Assembly: GCF_016735675.1 (NCBI RefSeq)
Contig: NZ_JAERSG010000001.1
Coordinates: 620,001 to 684,000 of the forward strand
Origin: Nocardioides baculatus
Lineage (GTDB): Bacteria; Actinomycetota; Actinomycetes; Propionibacteriales; Nocardioidaceae
DNA: 64,000 nucleotides
Direction: 5' to 3'
The stretch's first letter is position 1. The number at the start of each line of letters is the position of its first letter. Of this stretch, positions 33,059 through 44,928 are shown in pieces. Made by a program: the position numbers and the translations under genes. The notes under the pieces were generated by a model, which saw nothing but the letters and a program-made list of their open reading frames with translations, did no database searches and had not been told where the DNA came from.

Positions 33059-33796
33059 TTATCCGTCGACCGGTAGCGGCAGCTCCTCGACCTCGGGAGC
33101 GGTCTCGTCCTGCCGCCAACGCCACCAGATGAAGGCCGCGAAGGCCCCGAAGATCCACCACTCGACGGCGTAGAGCAGGTTGCGGATGCCGGTGAAGCGG
33201 CTCGGGCTCGGCAGCGCCTCGAGCTCGGCGGCCTCCAGCCCGTCGGCCGGCGTCTGGCTGACGGCATAGGCGGAGTAGAGGTCGACGTCGACGCGCTGGA
33301 CGGCGTCGGCGACCCGGATCTCGGGGAAGACGTCGTCATCGGCGTCGTCGTCGGTGACCAGGCTGCCCTCGGGCGCCTGCAGCCAGCCGGTCACGTCGGC
33401 CTCGCCGGTCGCGGCGAGCAGGGTCGGGTCGGGCTCGGCGGCCCACCCGCGTACGACGAGCACGGCGGCGTCGTCGACCTGGAGGGGTGCCACGGCCCAG
33501 TAGCCGTCGCGGTCGCCGAGCGTGCGGTCGCGGACCCAGAACCCGCCGTCGATCCACGTGCCCGTCATCTCGACCGGACGACCGACGTCCTGGCCCGGGA
33601 ACGGGTCGTCGCTGCCCATCACGTCGGTCAGCGGCACGGGCGCGACGTCGGTCAGGTCGCGCGCCTCGGCCGTGCGGTGCGCCTGCCACGCGTCGTACTG
33701 CCACATCCCGAGCCAGCCCGCGATCCCGACCAGCACGAGGGTGAGGGCCGCCGCGCCGAGGTCGGTCAGCAGGCCGGGTCGGCGCGGAGCGGTCAC
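33059..33796 (-). CDS. SURF1-family cytochrome oxidase assembly protein
   Basis: 245 residues with TM helices at each end (near 15-33 and 210-230) and an external domain between them, the SURF1 topology. The motif GMWQYDAWQAHR in the first helix, the GYWAVAPLQ and RGWAAEPDP strands, and RNLLYAVEWWIFGAFA in the second helix are family features. SURF1 helps load heme into cytochrome c oxidase subunit I. GTG 33796; longer open frame upstream rejected as it lacks homology. Confidence 0.9.
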   Translation of the reverse strand: MTAPRRPGLLTDLGAAALTLVLVGIAGWLGMWQYDAWQAHRTAEARDLTDVAPVPLTDVMGSDDPFPGQDVGRPVEMTGTWIDGGFWVRDRTLGDRDGYWAVAPLQVDDAAVLVVRGWAAEPDPTLLAATGEADVTGWLQAPEGSLVTDDDADDDVFPEIRVADAVQRVDVDLYSAYAVSQTPADGLEAAELEALPSPSRFTGIRNLLYAVEWWIFGAFAAFIWWRWRQDETAPEVEELPLPVDG

Positions 33797-33868
33797 GGCT
33801 CCGATTGTCCCAGCCGATCCTGAGCGAACCCCCAGCGGTGCGTGGCCCCGCGTGCGAGCATGCCGCGC

Positions 33869-34525
33869 ATGGGTGTCATGGAGAGCGCCGTCGCACTGCG
33901 CAGCACCGACGCCGACGAGGTCGCCGACGTGTTCCAGTCGTTCATGCGGAGCCTCGGCCACCCGGTCGAGGTGCACTACGAGTTCGACCCGTCGACGTCG
34001 CAGCTCACCCGTCACGACGTGCTCGTCGCGCCGGCCAGGGACGGCTGGGTCCACCTGCGGCCCCACTACGTGGTGCCACCCGAGGCCCTGGCCGTCGAGA
34101 TGACCCTCCGGCTCGGCACGCTCGCGTCGGCGATCATGATCTACGAGGACGTCCTGTGGTCGCACCACCTGGTCGACCGCGGGACCGAGCTCGACCGGCA
34201 CGTCAACATCCCGGAGTACTTCGGCGCCGGCGAGTACGACGAGTCGTGGCTCGGGGATGCGGACGTCGTCGCGGAGGCGGTCGGCGTGGACCGGGCGGCC
34301 ATCGCGCCGTACTTCCAGCAGGTGTCCGTACGTCGCGCGCGCTCGCGCCTGCGCCCGCCGCCGAAGGCGCACCCCGACGACCAGCACCACCTGGTCGACG
34401 GGTGGGTCGTCACCGAGCTGTGGCGCCGGATGGGGATCCACTGGCCGGGCGGGAAGGACGTCCTCGTCCGGGTGCCGGTCGGCCCGGACGGGACCGAGGT
34501 CCTCGCCGAGTGGGCCCGCTCCTAG
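33869..34525 (+). CDS. Hypothetical protein, no recognised family
   Basis: 218 residues if started at ATG 33869 (M-G-V-M-E-S); ATGs at 33860 and 33878 are possible and no clear ribosome binding site decides. Soluble, acidic, no signal. Features: residues 8-25 STDADEVADVFQSF, a WLGDADVVAEAVGVD helix and a basic patch (RRARSRLRPPPK). The C terminus has VVTELWRRMGIHWPGGKD. It overlaps the convergent ECF42 sigma gene by 4 nt at the stops. I do not recognise it. Confidence 0.65.
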   Translation: MGVMESAVALRSTDADEVADVFQSFMRSLGHPVEVHYEFDPSTSQLTRHDVLVAPARDGWVHLRPHYVVPPEALAVEMTLRLGTLASAIMIYEDVLWSHHLVDRGTELDRHVNIPEYFGAGEYDESWLGDADVVAEAVGVDRAAIAPYFQQVSVRRARSRLRPPPKAHPDDQHHLVDGWVVTELWRRMGIHWPGGKDVLVRVPVGPDGTEVLAEWARS

Positions 34526-35757
34526 CGCGCGAGCTCGTCGCGTCGCCGGGTGAGGTAGGCCGCTTCGGCCGTGTTGCCGGCGAGCCCGATCGCGCGGTCG
34601 TACGCCGTCCGCGCGTCGGCACTCCTGCCGAGCCGGCGGAGCAGGTCGGCGCGCGCGGCGTGGAACGCGTGGTAGCCGTCGAGCGCCTCGGTGAGGGCGT
34701 CGACCTGGGCGAGCGCGACCTGCGGACCGTCGAGCTCGGCGACCGCGACCGCCCGGTTCAGCACCACGACAGGCGACGGGTCGAGTCGGACGAGCTGGTC
34801 GTAGAGCGCGACGACCTGCGACCAGTCGGTGTCGCGGAGGTCGTGCGCGTCGGTGTGGACGGCGTTGATGGCGGCGAGGACCTGGTAGCGCCCGGGCGCC
34901 TGCCCGCTGGCCAGGCGCTCGCGCACCAGCGCGTGCCCCTCGGCGATGAGCGTCCGGTCCCAGGCGGCACGGTCCTGGTGCTCGAGCGTGACCAGCTCAC
35001 CGGACGCGGACACGCGGGCGGTGCGGCGGGCCTCGATGAGCAGCATCAGCGCCAGCAGGCCGGCCACCTCGCCGTCGTCCGGCAGGAGCTCGCGCACCAG
35101 CCGGGTCAGGCGCAGGGCCTCGCCCGTCAGCTCGGCCCGCACCGGCTCGCTGCCCTCACCGGTGGCGAGGTAGCCCTCGTTGAAGACGAGGTAGAGCACG
35201 GCCAGGACGCCGGCGACCCGCGTCGGCAGGTCCGGCGCGGCCGGCACGCGGAACGGGATGCCGGCCGCCCTGATCTTCGCCTTGGCGCGGGTGATCCGCT
35301 GGGCCATCGTCGTCTCCTGGACGAGGAAGGCGTGCGCGATCTCGGCGACCGTGAGCCCGCCGACCATCCGCAGCGTCAGCGCGACGCGCGCCTCCATCGC
35401 CAGCGCCGGGTGGGCGCAGGTGAAGAGCATCCGCAGCCGGTCGTCGTCGACCGCCCCGACGGGTTCGGCGGGACCGGAGAGCTGGTCGCTGAGCATCTGC
35501 GCCTCCTTCTGCTTCTCCTCGCGCCGGCCCTCACGTCGTACGCGGTCCAGGGCCTTGTTGCCGGCGGTGGTGGTGAGCCAGCCGCCCGGGTTGGGCGGAA
35601 CGCCGTGGGCACGCCAGTGCTCGAGGGCGGTGGCGAAGGCCTCGGCCGTCGCGTCCTCGGCGACGTCGAGGTCGCCGAACCGCCGCGCGATGGTGGCCAC
35701 CACCCGGGCCCACTCGTCGCGGTGGACCCGTGCGATGACCTCGTCGAGCTCGCTCAC
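34522..35757 (-). CDS. ECF42-family sigma factor
   Basis: 411 residues. Sigma region 2 (residues 8-75, ARRFGDLDVAEDATAEAFATAL) and region 4 (about 120-165, LTLRMVGGLTVAEIAHAFLV) are followed by an extended C-terminal domain of ~230 residues with TPR-like helices (YDRAIGLAGNTAEAAYL) typical of ECF42 (DUF6596). ECF42 sigmas lack an anti-sigma and are paired with a YciI/DGPF protein, seen here directly upstream with an ATGA overlap. The C-terminal domain is thought to regulate the sigma. Target genes unknown. Confidence 0.95.
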   Translation of the reverse strand: MSELDEVIARVHRDEWARVVATIARRFGDLDVAEDATAEAFATALEHWRAHGVPPNPGGWLTTTAGNKALDRVRREGRREEKQKEAQMLSDQLSGPAEPVGAVDDDRLRMLFTCAHPALAMEARVALTLRMVGGLTVAEIAHAFLVQETTMAQRITRAKAKIRAAGIPFRVPAAPDLPTRVAGVLAVLYLVFNEGYLATGEGSEPVRAELTGEALRLTRLVRELLPDDGEVAGLLALMLLIEARRTARVSASGELVTLEHQDRAAWDRTLIAEGHALVRERLASGQAPGRYQVLAAINAVHTDAHDLRDTDWSQVVALYDQLVRLDPSPVVVLNRAVAVAELDGPQVALAQVDALTEALDGYHAFHAARADLLRRLGRSADARTAYDRAIGLAGNTAEAAYLTRRRDELAR

Positions 35758-36086
35758 GCGATCCCGTCGAAGGGCCGGACCTCGATCTTGCGGTGGCAGG
35801 CCCTCGACCCGCCGGCGGCGAGCTCGAGCGCGACGTCGAGGTCGGCTGCCTCGATCACCCAGAAGCCCGCGAGGAACTCCTTGGTCTCGGCGAACGGACC
35901 GTCGGTGATCGCGGTCTCGCCCGACCGGGCGTCGACCACGGTGGACGCGTCGAGCCGCTCGAGCCCGCCGGCGAACACCCAGTAGCCGTCCTTCTTCAGC
36001 TGGTCGTTGAACGCCTCGACCGCGCCGGGCTCGTCGGCCGGGCCGGGGTTCGCGGAGTCGTCGATCACGGAAAGGAGGTAGTGCAT
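35754..36086 (-). CDS. YciI-family DGPF domain protein
   Basis: 110 residues of the YCII-related family, partner of ECF42 sigmas. Motifs: LDASTVVDAR, ITDGPFAETKEFLAGFWV with the DGPF core, and KIEVRPFDG at the end. Such proteins form ferredoxin-like dimers and may act as a signal-sensing partner; the true role is not known. ATG 36086 (MHYLLS) has GGAG 8 nt upstream; ATG 36092 is less likely. Its stop overlaps the sigma start. Upstream, a TGTCGT hexamer (36166-36161 minus strand) recalls the reported ECF42 promoter element TGTCGA; weak. Confidence 0.9.
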   Translation of the reverse strand: MHYLLSVIDDSANPGPADEPGAVEAFNDQLKKDGYWVFAGGLERLDASTVVDARSGETAITDGPFAETKEFLAGFWVIEAADLDVALELAAGGSRACHRKIEVRPFDGIA

Positions 36087-36262
36087 GGTCATCTCCAGCG
36101 GTGTACGGCCACCCCCGTCGGGCGACCTCTCACCAGTACCACGAACGGGGTCTCGCCGATACGACAGCGCCGGTCTCCGGAAGTCCCCGGATATCCGGTG
36201 ACTTCGTGACTGTGCGGTGATCGTGACGCGTCTGCCACGTCACAGCCACCGCACAAGCTCGC

Positions 36263-36799
36263 TCAGGAGTCTGCGAGCTCGCCGACCAGGTCGGCGACCG
36301 GGCGCGAGGTGTCGAGGCGCACGATCGGTCCACTGAACCGCGTCATCCACGCCTCGTGCAGTGTCCGGCTGCGGCCGGCGAAGTCGGGGACCTCGTAGCC
36401 CGCCGCCCACGTCACGAACTCCTCGTGCGTGGTGGCCAGGTCGCCGCCGGGGAGGATGCGGTCGCCGTAGCGCACCGCCTCCCGCGCGCGCAGGCGCTCC
36501 AGGCGTACGTCCGGGTCGAGGCTGCAGAACACCAGGACGTCGACGGCGTCGAGCAACGGCTCACCCCAGCCCATCACGGACCCGGTCAGCACCCAGGCAC
36601 GTCGGGGCAGGAACATCTCCTGCATCAGCTCGAGCCGTCGCTCCTCGACCCGCTTCACCGTGTACGGCGGCTCGGTCGGCTCCCAGAAGTAGTCGTCCGT
36701 GTCCGCGTGCGGGACCGACCAGCGGGCAGCGAGTGCCCTGCCGAGGGTGGTGACGCCTGAGGCCGTCGCGCCGAACACCAGGACGCGGCACGGATTCAT
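36263..36799 (-). CDS. P-loop NTPase-like protein with atypical Walker A
   Basis: 178 residues of the adenylate-kinase-like/AAA P-loop group. The N terminus MNPCRVLVFGATASGVTTL has a P-loop spacing but lacks the usual Lys (GxxxxGK): V occupies that place, as in a few related small families where a Thr cluster replaces it. Other kinase-like marks: ADTDDYFW (Asp cluster), DVRLERLRAREAVRYGDRI as LID-like Arg-rich helix. It probably binds or phosphorylates a small molecule; activity is uncertain. ATG 36799 abuts the degenerate tRNA copy (36801). Confidence 0.75.
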   Translation of the reverse strand: MNPCRVLVFGATASGVTTLGRALAARWSVPHADTDDYFWEPTEPPYTVKRVEERRLELMQEMFLPRRAWVLTGSVMGWGEPLLDAVDVLVFCSLDPDVRLERLRAREAVRYGDRILPGGDLATTHEEFVTWAAGYEVPDFAGRSRTLHEAWMTRFSGPIVRLDTSRPVADLVGELADS

Positions 36800-36800
36800 C

Positions 36801-36879
36801 TGGTGGAGCCTAGGGGACTCGAACCCCTCACCCCCTGCTTGCGGAACGGCGGAGCCGCTACCAGTTGCGCGGGCACATC
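36801..36879 (-). pseudogene. Degenerate tRNA-Ala copy
   Basis: Relative to the intact tRNA-Ala at 36891-36966, the 3' part (T arm GGGGTTCGAGTCCCC, acceptor AGGCTCC and ACCA) is identical except one base in the variable region. The D arm (GCGCAACTGGTAGCG) is recognisable. The anticodon stem and loop (replaced by GCTCCGCCGTTCC before GCAAGCAGG) and the 5' acceptor strand no longer pair. Start-to-start spacing is 90 bp. It is a decayed tandem duplicate or a remnant of tRNA gene conversion. Confidence 0.75.
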
Positions 36880-36890
36880 TCCTGCGGGAG

Positions 36891-36966
36891 TGGTGGAGCC
36901 TAGGGGACTCGAACCCCTAACCCCCTGCTTGCAAAGCAGGTGCGCTACCAATTGCGCCAAGGCCCC
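36891..36966 (-). tRNA. tRNA-Ala (TGC)
   Basis: 76 nt with encoded CCA. Acceptor GGGGCCT/AGGCTCC (with one G-U), D arm GCGCAATTGGTAGCGC, anticodon stem CCTGC/GCAGG with loop TTTGCAA (anticodon TGC), T arm AGGGGTTCGAGTCCCCT. Its place beside tRNA-Ile and gyrA is standard for actinobacteria. Confidence 0.97.
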
Positions 36967-36989
36967 AGGTGTTGCAGAGGGGACGAGCG

Positions 36990-37115
36990 TCAGGCCTTGT
37001 GGACGGTGTCCGTGGCCTCGGCCCAGAGGGCCTGCTCGTTCTTGCCCTCGTCCATCTTCTTCTTCGCGACCAGGGCACCGGCCGCGGCGAGGATGACCAG
37101 CAGGAGCTTCTTCAT
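36990..37115 (-). CDS. DLW-39 family small protein
   Basis: 41 residues: [20 protein letters not shown], then [21 protein letters not shown] hydrophobic N-terminal segment (residues 4-16) followed by a charged tail with the ALWAEATD core matches the DLW-39 family, found between tRNA-Ile and tRNA-Ala downstream of gyrA. Likely a membrane-bound microprotein; function unknown. ATG 37115 has GAGGAG close upstream (complement of tctcctc at 37121-37127). Confidence 0.9.
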   Translation of the reverse strand: MKKLLLVILAAAGALVAKKKMDEGKNEQALWAEATDTVHKA

Positions 37116-37158
37116 GCGGTTCTCCTCGTGACAGGTCGAGAGGGAAGTGGGGATGGAG

Positions 37159-37232
37159 TGGGCCTAGGAGGACTTGAACCTCCGACCTCTTCCTTATCAG
37201 GGAAGCGCTCTAACCGTCTGAGCTATAGGCCC
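37159..37232 (-). tRNA. tRNA-Ile (GAT)
   Basis: 74 nt without encoded CCA. Acceptor GGGCCTA/TAGGCCC, D arm GCTCAGACGGTTAGAGC, anticodon stem CTTCC with loop CTGATAA (anticodon GAT), T arm GGAGGTTCAAGTCCTCC. Minus strand, downstream of DUF3566. Confidence 0.97.
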
Positions 37233-37313
37233 GCAGTGCCGCTGTGCGACGACGCCGAAGATTACCCGACCGTGGTCAGGCGGTGCGAATCGAGGCCCCG
37301 GGGAGGGCACCGA

Positions 37314-37859
37314 TCACTTCTCGTCCTCGGCCAGGGTGACCTCGATGCCGCCGAGGAGGGCGGCGGCGAGGTTGTAGAGGAACGCCGTCAGGGTGGCGAT
37401 CGCCGTCAGCAGGACGACGTCGAGCACCGAGACCAGGAGGGTGAAGCCGAGCACCCGCGACATGCCGACGTAGTCGGTGACGTCGAAGGTCGAGTTGCCG
37501 CTGTCGCCCTCGACGATGCTGGCGACGGCCGAGTTGATCGAGTCCCACACGCCGGCGGCGCCGAGCACCGACCACACCATGAAGATCGCCACGAAGGTCA
37601 CGACACCGAAGGCGACCGACAGCAGGAACGACGTCTTCATGACCGACCAGGGGTCGATCCGCGTCAGCCGGAGCCGTGCCCTACGGGGCTGTCGTCCCGA
37701 CGCCCGCGAGGCCCGACGACCGCGCCCGGCCCCGGTCTCGGCGTTGGCGCGGTGCTCCTGCGCGGCGTTGGACATGGTGTCCTGGAGCCGCTCGGTCAGC
37801 GACCTGCGGGGAGGCTGCTTGCCGGTCGTACGACTGGGAGTCGCGGTGCGGTCCGCCAT
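37314..37859 (-). CDS. DUF3566 membrane protein
   Basis: 181 residues. A basic, disordered N-terminal ~65 residues (RRARLRLTRIDPWSVMKTSF) is followed by two TM helices (LLSVAFGVVTFVAIFMVWSVL and GFTLLVSVLDVVLLTAIATLTAF) and a C-terminal helix. DUF3566 is an actinobacterial family encoded after gyrA. It begins 3 bp after the gyrA stop and is likely co-transcribed. Function unknown; a link to division or envelope is possible. Confidence 0.9.
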   Translation of the reverse strand: MADRTATPSRTTGKQPPRRSLTERLQDTMSNAAQEHRANAETGAGRGRRASRASGRQPRRARLRLTRIDPWSVMKTSFLLSVAFGVVTFVAIFMVWSVLGAAGVWDSINSAVASIVEGDSGNSTFDVTDYVGMSRVLGFTLLVSVLDVVLLTAIATLTAFLYNLAAALLGGIEVTLAEDEK

Positions 37860-37862
37860 GGA

Positions 37863-40553
<2,691 letters not shown>

Positions 40554-40728
40554 GATTCGTCTTTCTCGGCTCGTCTACTAGAAGTCTTAGATTCCGCGAT
40601 ATCCGGCTAGGTGGGCAGGAGGCGCGAGGTGCGTGCGATCGCAAGGCGGAGGCGCGAAGGCGACCTCAGAGCGAAGCGGGTCGTCGAGCGCCGACAACGC
40701 GGCGAGCGTGCGTACATCGCGTCTCCTG

Positions 40729-42945
40729 TCAGATATCCAGGAAGCGAACGTCTTTAGCGTTGCGCTGGATGAAGGAGCGTCGCTGCTCGACGTCCTCGCC
40801 CATGAGGATCGAGAAGATCTCGTCGGCCTGGGCGGCGTCCTCGAGGGTCACCTGCCGCATCAGGCGGGCGTCGGGGTCCATCGTGGTCTCCCACAGCTCG
40901 TCGGCGTTCATCTCGCCGAGACCCTTGTAGCGCTGGACCGGGTTCTCCTTGGGCAGCTTCTTGCCCTGGGCGAGACCGTCGGCCTGGAGCGCGTCGCGCT
41001 CGGCGTCGGAGTAGACGAACTCGTGCTCGGCCGGCTTGTTCCAGCGCAGGCGGTAGAGCGGGGGCTGCGCCATGTAGACGTAGCCGTGCTCGATCAGCGG
41101 CTTCATGAAGCGGAAGAGCAGCGTCAGCAGCAGGGTGTTGATGTGGTGGCCGTCGACGTCGGCGTCGGCCATCATCACGACCTTGTGGTAGCGCAGCTTC
41201 TCGAGGTTGAACTCCTCGTGGATGCCGGTGCCGAGCGCGGAGATGATCGCCTGGACCTCGGTGTTGGCGAGCACCTTGTCGATGCGGGCCTTCTCGACGT
41301 TGAGGATCTTGCCGCGGATCGGGAGGATCGCCTGGATGCGCGGGTCGCGCCCTTGGCGGGCCGAACCGCCGGCCGAGTCGCCCTCGACGATGAAGACCTC
41401 GCACTCCTCGGGGTTGGTCGACTGGCAGTCGCTCAGCTTGCCGGGGAGGCCGCCGCCGCCGAGGAGTCCCTTGCGACCGCGGGCGAGCTCGCGCGCCTTG
41501 CGGGCGGCGATGCGGGCGTTGGCCGCGGCCTGCGACTTGCGGACGATCTCCTTGCCCTCGGCCGGGTTCTGCTCGAGCCAGGCGCCGAGCTGGTCGTTCA
41601 TGATCCGCTGGGTGAAGCCCTTGGCCTCGGTGTTGCCGAGCTTGGTCTTCGTCTGGCCCTCGAACTGCGGCTCGCCGAGCTTGATCGAGATGATGGCGGT
41701 CAGGCCCTCGCGGATGTCGTCACCCGAGACCCGGTCCTCCTTCTTCTTGATCAGGCCCCACTCCTCGCCCCAGTGGTTGACGAGCGAGGTGAGCGAGGCG
41801 CGGAAGCCCTCCTCGTGGGTGCCGCCCTCGTGGGTGTTGATGTTGTTGGCGAAGGTGTGGACCGACTCGGTGTAGGAGGTGTTCCACTGCATCGCGACCT
41901 CGAGGCTCATGTGCTGCCCGGTCGCACCCTCGGCGGTCTCGGCCTCGAAGGAGATGACGCTGACGTTGGCCGGTGCCTTGCGGCGGTTGAGGTGCTCGAC
42001 GTAGTCGACGAGGCCGCGGTCGTACTTGAAGACCTGCTCCAGGCCGCCGCCCTCGGCACGCTTGATGGCGTCGTGGCCGGCGTGGTCGATCGAGTTGTCG
42101 ATGGTGTCGTCCTCGACGGCGTCGACGCGCGACTCGGCGTCGGCCCGCTCGTCGCGGACGACGAACTCGACGCCCTTGTTGAGGAACGCCATCTCGCGCA
42201 GGCGCGAGGTGATCGTCTCGAGGTGGTAGGTGGTGTGCTCGAAGATGTCCTCGGAGGCGTACCAGGTCACCGTGGTGCCGGTGCCTTCGCCGGGCTCCAT
42301 CTCGCGGACCTGCTCGAGGTCGGCGTCGGGGACGCCGAGCTGGAAGGTCTGGCGCCACAGGTGACCGCGGTTCTTCACCTCGGCGACGAGGCGGGTCGAC
42401 AGCGCGTTGACGACCGAGACGCCGACGCCGTGGAGACCGCCGGACACCTTGTAGCCGCCGCCGCCGAACTTGCCGCCGGCGTGGAGCATCGTCAGGGCCA
42501 TCGTGAGCGCCGGCATCTCCTGGCCGGGGGCGGTGTCGGTCGGGATGCCGCGACCGTTGTCCTCGACGCGCACGCCGCCGTCGGCCTGGAGCGTCAGCAC
42601 GATCCGGGTCGCGTAGCCGGCCAGCGCCTCGTCGACGCCGTTGTCCACGATCTCCCAGATCAGGTGGTGCAGGCCGCGCTCGCCGGTGGAGCCGATGTAC
42701 ATGCCGGGGCGCTTGCGCACCGCCTCGAGGCCCTCGAGGACGGTGATCGCCGAGGCGTCGTACTCGAAGTCCTTGTCGACGGCGGACGACGACCGCTTCT
42801 CGACGGCCTCGACCGCGGCCTCGACGTTGTCCTCGACCGTCTGCGCGAGTGCCTCGGCGCGCTCGGCCTCCGAGGGGCTGTCGCTGGGGTCTGGTCCGGG
42901 AGCTGAATCGGTGGTCGGGTGGTTCTCGACGTTCTCTTCGCTCAA
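40729..42945 (-). CDS. gyrB: DNA gyrase subunit B
   Basis: 738 residues from a TTG start at 42945 (M-S-E-E-N-V), preferred because AAGAAGG lies ~7 nt before it. An ATG at 42987 would add 14 residues without a ribosome site. The acidic N-terminal ~55 residues are longer than in E. coli. GHKL ATPase: [61 protein letters not shown] and ADVDGHHIN. Ends KDVRFLDI as typical. Novobiocin-binding domain is intact by sight. Confidence 0.98.
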   Translation of the reverse strand: MSEENVENHPTTDSAPGPDPSDSPSEAERAEALAQTVEDNVEAAVEAVEKRSSSAVDKDFEYDASAITVLEGLEAVRKRPGMYIGSTGERGLHHLIWEIVDNGVDEALAGYATRIVLTLQADGGVRVEDNGRGIPTDTAPGQEMPALTMALTMLHAGGKFGGGGYKVSGGLHGVGVSVVNALSTRLVAEVKNRGHLWRQTFQLGVPDADLEQVREMEPGEGTGTTVTWYASEDIFEHTTYHLETITSRLREMAFLNKGVEFVVRDERADAESRVDAVEDDTIDNSIDHAGHDAIKRAEGGGLEQVFKYDRGLVDYVEHLNRRKAPANVSVISFEAETAEGATGQHMSLEVAMQWNTSYTESVHTFANNINTHEGGTHEEGFRASLTSLVNHWGEEWGLIKKKEDRVSGDDIREGLTAIISIKLGEPQFEGQTKTKLGNTEAKGFTQRIMNDQLGAWLEQNPAEGKEIVRKSQAAANARIAARKARELARGRKGLLGGGGLPGKLSDCQSTNPEECEVFIVEGDSAGGSARQGRDPRIQAILPIRGKILNVEKARIDKVLANTEVQAIISALGTGIHEEFNLEKLRYHKVVMMADADVDGHHINTLLLTLLFRFMKPLIEHGYVYMAQPPLYRLRWNKPAEHEFVYSDAERDALQADGLAQGKKLPKENPVQRYKGLGEMNADELWETTMDPDARLMRQVTLEDAAQADEIFSILMGEDVEQRRSFIQRNAKDVRFLDI

Positions 42946-43101
42946 GGCGCAGCCTTCTTCCCGTCGCCCTCGAGGGGCGTTCGACATGAGTCGAGTCGCG
43001 GCTGTTGCTCCGGGCAACCACGCGTGCGACTCGACTTGTCATACTACCGGTCAGAGGCCCCAGACCGAAGCACCCGCCCCGAGGATGGGGTGGATCGGTG
43101 G

Positions 43102-43124
43102 AAAAAGTGGCCCTCAGGGGCCAC
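43102..43124 (-). terminator. Intrinsic terminator after recF-dciA
   Basis: On the minus strand a 7-bp hairpin (GTGGCCC, 43118-43124 arm, with 43107-43113) with loop is followed by TTTTTC (43106-43101), a true T-tract that is rare in this window. It lies 104 bp after the dciA stop and should separate the recF operon from gyrB. A second hairpin (GAGGCCCG/CGGGCCTC, 43180-43208) precedes it. Confidence 0.75.
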
Positions 43125-43227
43125 ATGAGGCCGGTTCAGAGGGCCGAACAGGGGGGTCGGTGGGTCCCCCTACCGCCGCGAGGCCCGCAGATCGGCAGAT
43201 CGGGCCTCTCCTCGACGGGGCACCCGC

Positions 43228-43782
43228 TCATCCGTAGGTGTCGCGCGGACCCCGTCCGTCGCGGCTCGAGAGCCGTCCCTTCTTCCACGTCGGCAGGTGG
43301 GGGCCGAGCACCTCGATCACGGTGACGGTGCCGTGCCCCAGGTCCTCGTTGAGACGCCGTACGACGCTCGGGGCGAGCAGCTTGAGCTGGGTCGCCCAGG
43401 CCGTGGAGTCGGTGCGCACCACCAGTCGGCCGTCCTCGAACGCCTCCGGCGTGCAGTGGTCGGCGACCTCCTGCCCGACCAGCTCGGCCCAGCGGCCGAA
43501 GACGCCCTGCACCTTGAGGTCCACCTCCCAGCCGTGGTGGGCGATGAGGCGACCCATCGCGTCGTCGAGGAGCTGGGGGTCGCGGTCGTCGGCGCGCGCA
43601 CCGGACGACGTCGTGAACGTGCGCCGCCGGGACGGACCCGTCTTCTTCCGCGGCCGCGCTCCCGGACTGACGGCCGCGGCCTTGGCGGCCGCGCGGGCGA
43701 GGTCGAGCCCGTCGGGCTGGTGCTCGGGCGCCTCGTCGGGAGTCTGGTCGGACGTCTGGTCGGGGGTGTCGTCACTCGTCAC
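43228..43782 (-). CDS. DciA-like DUF721 protein
   Basis: 184 residues. N-terminal ~85 residues are disordered ([16 protein letters not shown] and [15 protein letters not shown]). The C-terminal DUF721 domain (about 85-175) carries [30 protein letters not shown] and the helix [14 protein letters not shown]. Actinobacterial DUF721 proteins encoded between recF and gyrB are homologues of DciA, the bacterial replicative-helicase operator. It probably assists loading of the DnaB helicase. The GTG start overlaps the recF end by 11 nt. Confidence 0.9.
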   Translation of the reverse strand: MTSDDTPDQTSDQTPDEAPEHQPDGLDLARAAAKAAAVSPGARPRKKTGPSRRRTFTTSSGARADDRDPQLLDDAMGRLIAHHGWEVDLKVQGVFGRWAELVGQEVADHCTPEAFEDGRLVVRTDSTAWATQLKLLAPSVVRRLNEDLGHGTVTVIEVLGPHLPTWKKGRLSSRDGRGPRDTYG

Positions 43783-44920
43783 GGGTCACCTGGCCGTCGG
43801 CGACGAGGAAGCGGACGCCCTGGAGCGAGGCCGGCACGTCCGCGGCGACCGCCGCGGTGACCAGCACCTGCTCGGCGCCGGCGACGAGCCCGGCGAGCTG
43901 GCTGCGTCGCTCGGCGTCGAGCTCGGCGAAGACGTCGTCGAGCACGAGGATCGGGTCGTCTCCGTCGGCGCGCAGCAGGTCGTAGGACGCCAGCCTGAGT
44001 GCCAGCGCGAACGACCACGACTCCCCGTGGGAGGCATAGCCCTTGACCGGCAGGCGCAGGTCGTCCGGTCCCGATCCGGTGCCCAGGGTGAGGAGCAGCT
44101 CGTCGCGGTGCGGGCCGACGAGCGAGATCCCGCGGTCGAGCTCGTCCTTGCGCTTCGCGGCGATCGCGTCGAGGAGCGCCTGCTGCAGGTCGCCACCCGA
44201 GGACTCGACGTCGACGCTCGCCCGGTAGTCCAGGTCCGCGTCGTCCCGGCTCGCGCCGCGGGCGACCGCCTCGTAGGCCTTGCCGAGGTAGGGGCGCAGG
44301 TCGTCGACGAGCTGGAGGCGGGCACCGAGGATCTCGGCGCCGACGCGCGCGAGGTTGTCGTCCCAGATCTCGAGCGTCGACATCGCGGCGTCGCGCGAGG
44401 ACCCGCGCGCGATGCCGGCGGTCTTGAGGAGGCTGTTGCGCTGCTTGAGGATCCGGTCGTAGTCCGAGCGCACCCCGGCCAGGCGCGGCGTACGCAGCAC
44501 GAGCAGGTCGTCGAGCAGCTTGCGGCGGTCGGAGGGGTCGCCCTTCACCAGCGTGAGGTCGTCGGGAGCGAAGACGACCGTCCGCACCAGGCCGACGATC
44601 TCGCGCGGCCGGGGCAGGGGAGAGCGGTTGATGCGCGCCCGGTTGGCGCGGCCCGGGTTGAGCTCGACCTCGAGCAGGGCCGTCCGGCCCTCCTTCACCA
44701 CCGAGGCGCGGACGATGGCCTGGTCGGCACCGGCCTTCACGAGCGGGGCGTCGGTGGCGACCCGGTGGGACGAGAGCCGCGAGAGGTAGTCGATCGCCTC
44801 GACGAGGTTGGTCTTGCCCTGGCCGTTGCGGCCGATGAACGCCGTCGCCCCCGGCTCCAGCGCGACGTCGACGTCGGCGTAGGAGCGGAAGTTGTGCAGG
44901 GTGAGGTGTGCGACGTGCAA
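43772..44920 (-). CDS. recF: RecF DNA repair protein
   Basis: 382 residues with a TTG start at 44920 (M-H-V-A-H-L), supported by AGGA about 7 nt upstream and family start position. SMC-like ATPase: Walker [10 protein letters not shown], the RecF signature [10 protein letters not shown], Walker [11 protein letters not shown]. RecF helps load RecA at gaps. It lies 8 bp after gnd and overlaps dciA. Confidence 0.96.
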   Translation of the reverse strand: MHVAHLTLHNFRSYADVDVALEPGATAFIGRNGQGKTNLVEAIDYLSRLSSHRVATDAPLVKAGADQAIVRASVVKEGRTALLEVELNPGRANRARINRSPLPRPREIVGLVRTVVFAPDDLTLVKGDPSDRRKLLDDLLVLRTPRLAGVRSDYDRILKQRNSLLKTAGIARGSSRDAAMSTLEIWDDNLARVGAEILGARLQLVDDLRPYLGKAYEAVARGASRDDADLDYRASVDVESSGGDLQQALLDAIAAKRKDELDRGISLVGPHRDELLLTLGTGSGPDDLRLPVKGYASHGESWSFALALRLASYDLLRADGDDPILVLDDVFAELDAERRSQLAGLVAGAEQVLVTAAVAADVPASLQGVRFLVADGQVTRDE

Positions 44921-44928
44921 CGGGAGTC

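Noticed and set aside
36187..36198. 12-bp palindrome CCGGATATCCGG as an operator
   Set aside because: Isolated and short; no regulator or promoter can be linked to it.
36801..36966. Integrative element between two tRNA-Ala 3' ends (att sites)
   Set aside because: Only about 15 bp separates the copies and no integrase is present; the left copy also keeps the D arm, so a decayed tRNA duplicate is simpler.
42946..43227. Small gene between gyrB and dciA
   Set aside because: Only short frames without ribosome sites; the region holds terminators and the gyrB promoter.
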